Below, in pieces: positions 1 through 11,000 of a stretch of DNA of 64,000 nucleotides. The notes under the pieces were generated by a model. It was not told the DNA's origin. It was given only the letters and a program-made list of their open reading frames with translations, and made no database searches. This DNA comes from Luidia sarsii (Eukaryota; Echinodermata; Asteroidea; Paxillosida; Luidiidae). Position numbers and translations under genes: made by a program. The stretch spans positions 20,347,493 through 20,411,492 of the forward strand of contig OX465102.1 in assembly GCA_949987565.1 (NCBI GenBank). Direction: 5' to 3'. Position 1 is the stretch's first letter. The number at the start of each line of letters is the position of its first letter.

Positions 1-1058
1 GGACGACAAAAATATCTGACAATAGATCCTCACAAAACAATCGAAATAAAAAGGATTCTAAATAGCCTACATGTTTGTAAAGATGGATTTTTAAGCAGCT
101 AGGTCTAACCTAAACGAGCATATTATCAGAGCTTATTATTGTATAAAGTCGCACCCCTCTCATTCCTAATAGAATAGTCCATGCTGTCAACGTATCGTGA
201 TGTGGGTTCGGTGTTCCAAAACCTTCTCATCAGTTCTCGTCCAAAAAATTGAGAATGACTACGTTCGTAGGCCTACCTGAAAAAAGGAATAAAGTTTGCG
301 ACATTTTTGTGCTGCATCGTGAGGTAGTAGCTCGTTTTGCTGTTTAGCTTTCTCCTTTCGGGGCATGGTTACGACTTTGAAAAGGCACCTGCGAACACGC
401 AAACCTTTGACAGCTCTACGATTCTACTTTCGCACGCAACCCAACCACGTGCTGCATACTGCGCAATCTATCTATCGTGCAACGCAAATCGCTCCCAACT
501 ACCGTTGGTACCCGTTGTTTGGTACAGCCAGCGATGTCCAAGATTCACTGGTACCCGCAGACTAAAAGTTCGTTGATATGAAACTGTCCCGATCGAACGC
601 ACTGCACATGTATGTACATGTACATGTACGTACACTACATGTACATTGATCGTGTACAGTATGTGTACGTGTACATGTACACGTACACCCATACACAGTC
701 CGTACAGTTGTGCACAGAATGCGCAATGTTTAGCGGACAGTGCGCACGGTACAGTGAAGCTTCCGTGTGTGCTGCACACACACACACTGCACAGCAGTCG
801 GAATATATTTCATGCGCGCTGTGCTAACGGCCATGCGGCGGCCGGCAGTCCGATCTGCCCAACTTTCCATCGGCAAAAAGGGCACGACGGCAATGTGCTA
901 AAAGGGCACGGCAATTTGTTGCCGTGAAAATCCTCCAAATTTAAGGGCACCGCGGCAATTGGTGAGGGCACGACGGCAATTGCCGTCGTTGCCGTTGTGA
1001 ATTTCCTGCCCTGTACATGCCACACTGCAATATTAGAATTCACCACATGACCTCGAAC
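1..1058. other. Left-edge non-coding sequence
   Basis: I see no exon here on either strand. By position it is probably intron of PFAS, whose next exons should lie left of the window. From 603 to 690 it is rich in overlapping TACATG, GTAC and TGTACA palindromes. From 880 to 1000 the motif GGGCACGACGGCAAT recurs imperfectly three times around the palindrome GGCAATTGCC. Nothing else is identifiable. Confidence 0.5.
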
Positions 1059-1130
1059 AGCTCTGTGGTCAAGTGGTTAAGACGTCCGTACTAGAAAGCG
1101 GGAGTCATGGGTTCAAATCCCGCCAGAGCT
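1059..1130 (+). repeat. tRNA-derived SINE head, family A
   Basis: A tRNA-like fold is visible: 5' AGCTCTG pairs perfectly with 3' CAGAGCT as a 7-bp acceptor stem. A D-arm-like GGTCAAGTGGTTAAGAC follows, and the B-box-like GGGTTCAAATCCC is present. A second copy at 8269-8340 keeps the fold with compensatory acceptor bases (AGCTCGG with CCGAGCT). Both copies run straight into the same non-tRNA tail (GCCTGNAATGTTTT..ATCAGGCAT), so this is a SINE rather than a host tRNA gene. Confidence 0.7.
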
Positions 1131-1149
1131 GCCTGAAATGTTTTTTATC

Positions 1150-1935
1150 AGGCATAGGGCAAAGCACTGAACACTCAGTGTTGATCACGTCGAGCAAGGG
1201 CAAACCATCATTGAATGACATTCTCCTCGAAGCAAACATCATGTTATATCTATGATGCAAAGCACTGAGCACTCAGTGTTTATTACGTTGAGCAGGGCAA
1301 ACCCTCATTGAATGACATTCTCCTTGATGCAAACATCATGTTATATCTATGATGCAAAGCACTAAGCACTCAGTGTTTATTACGTTGAGCAGGGCAAACC
1401 CTCATTGAATTACATTCTCCTTGATGCAATCACCATGTTATATCTATGATGCAAAGCACTGAGCACTCAGTGTTTATTACGTTGAGCAGGGCAAACCCTC
1501 ATTGAATGACATTCTCCTCGATGCAAACATCATGTTATATCTATGATGCAAAGCACTGAGCACTCAGTGTTTATTACGTTGAGCAGGGCAAACCCTCATT
1601 GAATGACATTCTCCTCGATGCAAACATCATGTTATATCTATGATGCAAAGCACTGAGCACTCAGTGTTTATTACGTTGAGCAGGGCAAACCCTCATTGAA
1701 TGACATTCTCCTCGATGCAAACATCATGTTATATCTATGATGCAAAGCACTGAGCACTCAGTGTTTATTACGTTGAGCAGGGCAAACCCTCATTGAATGA
1801 CATTCTCCTCGATGCAAACATCATGTTATATCTATGATGCAAAGCACTGAGCACTCAGTGTTTATTACGTTGAGCAGGGCAAACCCTCATTGAATGACAT
1901 TCTCCTTGATGCAAACATCATGTTATATCTATGGT
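1150..1935. repeat. 97-bp tandem repeat, about 8 copies, derived from the SINE tail
   Basis: The start GATGCAAAGC recurs at 1254, 1351 and 1448, which gives a 97-bp period. The unit contains CACTGAGCACTCAGTG, a self-complementary stretch. The first, divergent copy is continuous with the tail of the SINE at 1059, and the same tail follows the unrelated SINE copy at 8269. The array therefore looks like a tandem amplification of the SINE 3' tail. Confidence 0.9.
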
Positions 1936-2073
1936 ATTCCCAAATTCCTTTAAGATAGGTTGGCAGCTATGTTAAAGATAACAGAGACCTCAGGACCCAG
2001 GCTCGCGGGTCCGTGACTGCCTGGTGTCCCGGGCAGCATCAGGGCAGCCAGCCAGAGCCCTCAAAGCCCTCAC

Positions 2074-5000
2074 CTTCCTGGGCATGGATCCAAGGACCCA
2101 GTCCAGCTCCAAGTCCACTGGGTAGGAGCAGGCCTTCCTCTTCTTGCTCTCGGGCTCCCCGTTCGTTCCCTCGCCTTCGCTGCCGCCATCCCCCTTCTCA
2201 GAGATCCTTGACTCTCCCTCCTCCTCCTCCAGTCGTATCTGGAAATTTGGGAATAATTTCCTTCTGCGATTACCCAAGGACCACAAGTGTCTTCTTTTGC
2301 GATTATTAACAGATCACAAGTGTCTTCTTTTGCGATTATCAACAGACCACAAGTGTCTTCTTTTGCGATTATCAACAGATCACAAGTGTCTTCTTTTGCG
2401 ATTATCAACAGATCACAAGTGTCTTCTTTTGCGATTATCAACAGACCACAAGTGTCTTCTTTTGCGATTATCAACAGATCACAAGTGTCTTCTTTTGCGA
2501 TTATCAACAGATCACAAGTATCTTCTTTTGCGATTATCAACAGATCACAAGTGTCTTCTTTTGCGATTATCAACAGATCACAAGTGTCTTCTTTTGCGAT
2601 TATCAACAGATCACAAGTGTCTTCTTTTGCGATTATCAACAGATCACAAGTATCTTCTTTTGCGATTATCAACAGATCACAAGTGTCTTCTTTTGCGATT
2701 ATCAACAGATCACAAGTGTCTTCTTTTGCGATTATCAACAGATCACAAGTGTCTTCTTTTGTGATTAACAACAGATCACAAGTATCTTCTTTTGTGATTA
2801 TCAACAGATCACAAGTGTCTTCTTTTGTGATTATCAACAGATCACAAGTGTCTTCTTTTGTGATTATCAACAGATCACAAGTGTCTTCTTTTGTGATTAT
2901 CAACAGACCACAAGTATCTTCTTTTGTGATTATCAACAGATCACAAGTGTCTTCTTTTGTGATTATCAACAGACCACAAGTGTCTTCTTTTGTGATTATC
3001 AACAGACCACAAGTATCTTCTTTTGTGATTATCAACAGATCACAAGTATCTTCTTTTGTGATTATCAACAGATCACAAGTGTCTTCTTTTGTGATTATCA
3101 ACAGATCACAAGTATCTTCTTTTGTGATTATCAACAGACCACAAGTATCTTCTTTTGTGATTATCAACAGATCACAAGTGTCTTCTTTTGTGATTATCAA
3201 CAGACCACAAGTGTCTTCTTTTGTGATTATCAACAGATCACAAGTGTCTTCTTTTGCGTTTATCAACAGACCACAAGTGTCTTCTTTTGTGATAATCAAC
3301 AGATCACAAGTGTCTTCTTTTGTGATTAACAACAGATCACAAGTATCTTCTTTTGTGATTATCAACAGATCACAAGTGTCTTCTTTTGTGATTATCAACA
3401 GACCACAAGTGTCTTCTTTTGCGATTATCAACAGATCACAAGTGTCTTCTTTTGTGATTATCAACAGATCACAAGTGTCTTCTTTTGTGATTATCAACAG
3501 ATCACAAGTGTCTTCTTTTGTGATTATCAACAGACCACAAGTATCTTCTTTTGTGATTATCAACAGATCACAAGTGTCTTCTTTTGTGATTATCAACAGA
3601 CCACAAGTGTCTTCTTTTGTGATTATCAACAGACCACAAGTATCTTCTTTTGTGATTATCAACAGATCACAAGTGTCTTCTTTTGTGATTATCAACATAC
3701 CACAAGTGTCTTCTTTTGTGATTATCAACAGACCACAAGTGTCTTCTTTTGTGATTATCCACAGATCACAAGTGTCTTCTTTTGTGATTATCAACAGATC
3801 ACAAGTGTCTTCTTTTGTGATTATCAACAAACCACAAGTGTCTTCTTTTGTGATTATCAACAGACCACAAGTGTCTTCTTTTGTGATTATCAACAGATCA
3901 CAAGTGTCTTCTTTTGTGATTATCAACAGATCACAAGTGTCTTCTTTTGTGATTATCAACAGATCACAAGTGTCTTCTTTTGTGATTATCAACAGACCAC
4001 AAGTGTCTTCTTTTGTGATTATCAACAGACCACAAGTATCTTCTTTTGTGATTATCAACAGATCACAAGTGTCTTCTTTTGTGATTTTCCGGACACCACA
4101 AGTTTTGTCTTGTGCAATTATCCAAGGGCGCAAACAATAGGCCAATCACTTTACACATGTACAATCAGTGCCACCATTCAGCTATGGCCCCCTACCAGGC
4201 AACCCAGACAGTAGAAATGACAGTAGTGAATGAATTAACCCCATGTGGACGGATGACGGCTATAGCCGCTCTGGGACACCGCTATTGGGCAAATTTTAAA
4301 CAAAGACTCTTTCCAACAATTTTTAGCATGACAAACACATGTCAGTTGCCACATGAATTGCCAGGTTAGTGGTAACCATTGCGCTATTGTGGGACTTTGG
4401 TGTCAGACTGTGGAATGCACCTACTTCCTTCACTGTAAATTGCAATCTCAGAACGCTCTGATTGTTTAGTGAGTTTTGGAAATGGCAGTTTTCAGGGCCA
4501 TACTTCTTGAAAGAGAAGTGATATACATGTACATGGTGTCAAATGAGATTTGAAGGTTTGCATGGTGAGAATATCAGGATAAATAGGTTTGCGGAGACAC
4601 CATGTAAATTCTCTTTTGTGAGTAAGTGTGGTTCCGAAAAGAACCGGAGGAACTCGACGTTTTGAACAGTATACTCTTCTCCTGAAGACAAGCAGAGTAT
4701 ACTGTTCGAAACGTCGAGTTCCTCCGGTTCTTTTCAGAACCACACTTACTCACAAAAGAGAATTTACATGGTGTCTCCGCAAACCTATTTATCCATACAT
4801 GGTGTCACCGCAAACCTTCCACTAAGTTTTTTCCATCATGCAAACCTTCAAGTCTTAACTAAAATCATCCCGTCCGCAAAGGGGGTTAACAGTCCACCAT
4901 CTGCAAAGTGAACCCCTGCTTTTGAATCCAAACCTCACCCTTCCATCCCCGGTGATGTCGCCCACAAACGACACGGGGCACTTCTCCCGCGCGCTGATGG

Positions 5001-8000
5001 CTCGAACGAGACCAACCTCCCCCTCTGGGATGAGAATGGCGTTGCTTTCCTGGTACTCGGCACCCCATAGCTCCATGGTGTTGATGGTGGGGTCGCCCAG
5101 TTGAAACTCCTTGGCCCGGATCAGGGCACCGGCCGGCTCCGAGATCTCCTTCAACACGTTGCCTTCATTTACAAAACAAGACCAATAGGAATGGAAGCAA
5201 CCAGGTCAGATTGAAGATATCTTTAGTGCGCGCACATTCGTCAGTTCTAGTCAGTGCGGTAAACCTATTAGCTGTATGCTACTGCCAAACAATAGACCAC
5301 GGCGACATTAACCTAACAAAAAATAAACTTGGGAAATAATTATAACTATACACTAATACTTGCTTCTGCCTGGCGCCCCCACCATGGCAAACACTACTGT
5401 AGTTAACTATTTGGGAAGGCCACCTACTTGGGAAGTTTTTCCTTGCATTTGTTTGAATTGAAAAAACGCTGCATCCACTTTTTGTGAGCCCTGAACTGCC
5501 GTAGCCAGGTTTACACCCATTGGTTGTTTGCATCTGAATGAAAGCAGGGGTGTGATCCCTGGAGATAAACAGCAGTTAATGGTTGAATTGCTTCTGACTG
5601 GTGCCCCCATCCCGGCAAAGACTAGTTGACTATCAGGGAAGGCCACCATCTAAGGGCTGAATAGCTCAGATGGTAAGAGCACCGGTACGTTAATCCAGAG
5701 GTCTCAGGTTCAAGTCCCTGTCCAGTCAAAAGTTTTCTTTGCCAATTTTTCAATTGGTTCCAAAAAAAGTTCCCAGTCAGTTTTTTCTCTGTATGTTTGA
5801 ACTAATAAATGGTTTTTTTTATTGCCTCGGTATGAAAATGGGGTGCAGTCCCAAGATTGATCTTCAGTTGAGTTATGATGCATCGTAAGATGCCAAATCC
5901 ACTTCCCTGGTCCTGCACCGTCACTCACTGCACTAGACTCGTGCCGAAATTCGCTGCAGACTATGGAGCATCCAACGGATTTGCTTTGCACCTACCGTTA
6001 CCCCCAGCCCCCTGGTCGTGGATGCTGGCTATGGGGTTGGCCCGACCCATCTCGATGCAGGCACGGATCACCCGGTTCATCTTCTGCTCCATCTCGGCAT
6101 CCCCCCGCTGTACTGCCCCAAAGTCCAGCTCCTCCGTATTGTCCCCCTGCACCTGAATGGAGGAGGCCGCCCCGCCACCCACGCCAATGCGGTAGATGGG
6201 ACCGCCGAGCTTGACCACTTTCATTCCTGGGGGGGGGATGGGATAGGAGAGAGGGGGGCATTGAAAGAGCAAACGGTGAATTCAAAAGAAATGTAATCAA
6301 GAAATTAAATCACAAACCCAAGCCCAATCCCTAATGGAAATCAAAGCCCAGTCCCAACCCGAACCCCAATCTCAATCCAAAACCAAAACCAACCCCAACT
6401 CCAATCTCCATCCAAAACCCAACCCCAACCCGAAACCCAACCCCAAACCCAACCCCAACCCAACTCCATTCTCAATCCAAAACCCAACCCCAAACCCAAC
6501 CCAAACCCAACTCCATTCTCAATCCAAAACCCAAATCCAAACCCAACTCCAATCTTGATCCAAAACCCAACCCCAAACCCAACCCAACCCAAACCCAACC
6601 CCAAACCCAACCCAACCCCAACCCAACCCTAAGCCCAACCCAACCCAAACCCAACCCTAAGCCCAACCCCAAACCCAACCCCAAACCCAACCCCAAACCC
6701 AACCCCAAACCCCAACCCAACCCCAACCCAACCCCAAACCCAACCCCAAACCCAATCCCAAACCCCACCCCCAACCCAACCCCAAACCCAACCCCAAACC
6801 CAACCCCAACCCAAACCCAAACTAAACTCCATTCTCAATCCAAAGCCCAAGCCCATACAAAAAAGAAGAAGTTAATACCTGTGACAGGCGTGTCCTTGGT
6901 CACATGACCACTCTGGAGCATGCCCAGTCCGCCGCTGAACATGATGGGCTTGACCCACTCCCGCCTTCCCCCACTGCCATCCCCATCACCGCCAACCAGC
7001 ATGCCAAAGGAGCGAGCAAAGCCAGCCAGCACCGGCTCACCAAACTTGTTGCCGTAGTCGGAGGCTCCGTTGCTGGCCTGTATGGCCACCTGCAGTGCCG
7101 GCGCCATGTTGGTGGGATACTCAAAGCTGGCGTCCTCCCAGGGAAGCTCATAGCCTGACGGGGAAGGGAGTGGGGAAAAAAGAATACTGCAGTGGTAGAC
7201 AACACTGGCACTAGGTATATATATATATGATCTTTTTCAGAGCCGTACTCCTCCATAGCTGCCAACCTATCTTAAAGGAAATTAGGAATACTTCTGCTAA
7301 AAAAGAGGAATCACAGAGCAAATTTCATAGAAAAACATGGGTATTTCCAAGCCAAAAATCAAAATCTGTTGTAAAGAGATTGTAAAAAGTCATACATTTT
7401 TACAAAAAAAGAGGAATGATTCCTCCAAAATAGGAATGGTTGGCAGTTATGCTCCTCTCAAAAGATGATGCACATGGTATCACTGCAAACCTCCTACTTG
7501 GTATTTCCACCATGCAAACTTTCAAATCTGAACATTTCAGGTATAGGGTGTACTCTGCCCGACACACGAAATGTTAATTACCAGCTATTTACTGAGCCAC
7601 ACTCCCTCTCTTAAGGGATGATATACATGGTGCCGCCGCAAAACCTCCTACTTGGAATTTCTACCATGCAAACCTTCCACTCTTACACGAGGTTAGAAAG
7701 TCGGTGTTTTGGGTGAGTTGTCAGCTGAACCCAGAGTTACCGGCTCTTTTCAGAGCCACACTCCTTCTCTTAAGAGATGATTTACATGGTGTCGGCGTAA
7801 AAACCTCCTACTACAAGTGAGCACTGGGTGTGCATTGACATTGTCTACTGGGGTTCTAGAACCTAACCATTGGTGGCAACCTCTCTCTTCTCTACCCATG
7901 TCCCATTACCTGGAATGTGGAGGTTGCCAAAGCAGTAGCCGGCCGTCCCGGCCACGACGTGAGCCCCCCGTCCCGCTGCCTGCACGTCACGTATGCGGCC

Positions 8001-11000
8001 ACCAGTGCCTGTGGTGGCGCCACTGAACGGAGCAACACCTGGGGAAGGAGAGACAAGAAAGGTAGATACTTCACCACAGACTCGGATACATTGGCCAAGA
8101 GGCTTGTGCAATGCAAGTCCAGCTTAGATAGTTTAGTGCTTGGAAAGGCCCAATGTAACGGGTAGAAAATCTGGTAAATTCAATTCTCTCATTTGTTTGT
8201 TTGATTCAATTTTCAAATTGCGGTGGAAATTCCAGTAACCTTGAAAATTGGCAAAGAAAAACTCAACCAGCTCGGTGGTCAAGTGGTTAAGACGTCTGTG
8301 CTTGAAAGCAGGAGTCACGGGTTTGAATCCCGCCCGAGCTGCCTGCAATGTTTTCATCAGGCATCGAGCAAAGCACTGAACACTCGGTGCTTAGAAACAG
8401 GGCAAACCCTCATTGAAACACCCAATCTTCAAAGATAACAAAACAAACGAAAATCCCCAAACCCAAAGAAAACTCCCCAACTCAAGATTAAAGAGAGGGT
8501 TACCTGTTGGGAAGTTGTGTGTCTCTGCGGTGAAGATGATGTGCCTCTCTGCCTCCTGCTTCCTGTACGGGGAGGGCCCCGTACCCGGCTTGTCCGGAAT
8601 CACTTCCTGCACCCTGTAGCCCTGGATCCCACTGCCCACGAAAATCAAGGAAAGGGTTTTAATGTTCCAAAATCTAGTCGGAGTAGGCACCTGGAGACGA
8701 ACAGAGTATATTGTTCGAAACATCGAGTTCCTCCGGTTCTTTTTAGAATCACACGTACTCACAAAAGAGAACTTTGCATGGTGTCACTGCAAACCTATTA
8801 CTCCTGCTATTCTCACCATGAAAACCTTCAAATCTTATTTGACTAGGCACTGTTGATATCAGGTTTTTTAAATATCGATATATCGGCGCTCAAATATCGA
8901 TATATCGAACTTTGCATGGTGTCACTGCAAACCTATTACTCCTGCTTTTCTCACCATGAAAACCTTCAAATCTTATTTGACTAGGCACTGTTGATATCAG
9001 GTTTTTTAAATATCGATATATCGGCGCTCAAATATCGATATATCGATTTTTCTTGCATACAAATTGGATTACTGAGTAAACTCATAGCAGGGAACTAAGT
9101 TTAAAAAAACATGGCAATAAGACAAAGAACATTGTAGCTTTGCTAAAAGTATTTAAGTATTTGTAATTTTATTACCGATTTTGATACACAGTACATGTAT
9201 TGATTTAATCAAAGACTGTATTGATATCGACGAGACTTAAGATTTGCATTTTGGTAATTTTAGTCAGTAAGCAGTTTGCAACATTTTTGTATATCACCTT
9301 GAGACTTATAGTGGGTATTTTTGCATTGTGGACACGAGCAAAGAAGACTATCATATTGTCCACATTCTTCTTTGTACATTTCCATTGCTGCTCTGTGGCA
9401 AATAAGATGAAAAAAACCCCACTATAAGTCACGTGATGGCGGTCGCACAATCGGTCTATTGGAGAGAGTCTATTTCCTAGAAGACACTCCCATTGAGGGT
9501 CAACACTCTGCCCGGTTCTCACCTGCTGTTGTCAGAGAACTTGATGACGTTGTTTGGATTGCTGGTCTCCTGCGTCTTCATCACCATCTTAAAGAGAGAG
9601 AGTGGCTGCTCCTCCTTGTCCACCACCATGCGCCCCTTGAAGAACCAGTGTCTACTGTGCTCGCTGATCCACAAACAAACCAGTTTCACGAATAGATCTT
9701 CAAATTTTCAGCAATTTGCAAGATTTCAAACTAGTTCAAATGTTATTCAATGAGGTTTTGCCCTTGCAAACTGAGTAAACATTATCTGTCCTTTGTTTAT
9801 CTGGTCCTTTGTTTTTTCATTATTTGTTTTATTCAAACTGAACTGAAAAAAAAAAATAGCTGCATCCACTTTGTGTGATCCCGAACTGCTGTATCTGAAT
9901 CTGAATGAAAGTGGGGATGTGATCCCTGGAGATATACGGCAGTTAATGGTTGAATTGCTTCTGACTGGCGCCCCCACCCCAGCAAAGACTAGTTGACTAT
10001 TAGGGAAGGCCACCATCTAAGGCAGGGTTCCACACATGTACATGTATATGTAAATGTACATGTACATACGTAAATGTATTGCACATGTACACTGTGTACT
10101 GTACATGTACTGTACATGTTCATCGTGCGCATGGCTGCTATACATTGTAGCGGTGCGGGATACAATTTGTGCTCGTGGATCGCGTGCGCTCGTCAGCAGA
10201 CGCAAAAAGCTCCGCTTTTTAGGAATAATAATCGTAATAATGCGAACAATATCTACATATAATTGGCTCGTTTTGGGCAAGGACTTTAATTATTTCAATT
10301 ATGTAACTATCAAAATTTTACTTAACCGATCGGGCAAGAAAATTTTAACATCCGAACATTTTACTTGCCCGACGTGAAATTTTACTTGCCCCGAGCAAGC
10401 GGGCAACCGCTAATGTCGAACCTTGTCTAAGGGCTGGATAGCTCAGATGGAAGAGCACTGGTATGTTAATCCAGAGGTCTTGGGTTCAAGTCTGAGTCCA
10501 GTCAAAAGTTTTCTTTGCCAATTTTTCAATTTTGTTCAAAGGTTCCCAGTCAGTTTTTCCTTCGTTTGGTCGACTTGAATTGAAAAAGCTTTTGTTTGTC
10601 CTTGCACTGTACCTGTTGGATTGGGCCAGGTCAAAGCATTCCACACTGGTGGGATTACGTCCTGCCTTGTTACGGAAGAGATCGGTATAGAAGTCCAGAT
10701 CCCACTCGTCAAAGGCCAGCCCTGGGGAAAAAAAAAAAAAATGGGGAATCAACTCCTTGTACTCTGGCTGGCTGCCATGATGCTGCCCAGGAACCCCAGG
10801 CAGTCACGGACATGCAGGCCTTGGTCCTGAGGTCTCTATGATAGCTGCCTGAGGTCTCTATGATAGCTGCCTGAGGTCTCTATGATAGCTGCCTGAGGTC
10901 TCTATGATAGCTGCCTGAGGTCTCTATGATAGCTGCCTGAGGTCTCTATGATAGCTGCCTGAGGTCTCTATGATAGCTGCCTGAGGTCTCTATGATAGCT

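Noticed and set aside
2070..4145. 691-codon minus and 617-codon plus open frames
   Set aside because: Both are translations of the 33-bp intronic minisatellite; the true PFAS exon is only 2074-2238 in another frame.
5655..5727. Functional tRNA gene (Asn-like loop CGTTAA)
   Set aside because: The head recurs many times with the same 3' body and degraded stems, lacks a proper terminator, and position 33 is not T: a SINE.
6310..6865. Interstitial telomere
   Set aside because: Units are CCCAAA/CCCAAC; true CCCTAA is almost absent (only isolated CCCTAAGCCC).
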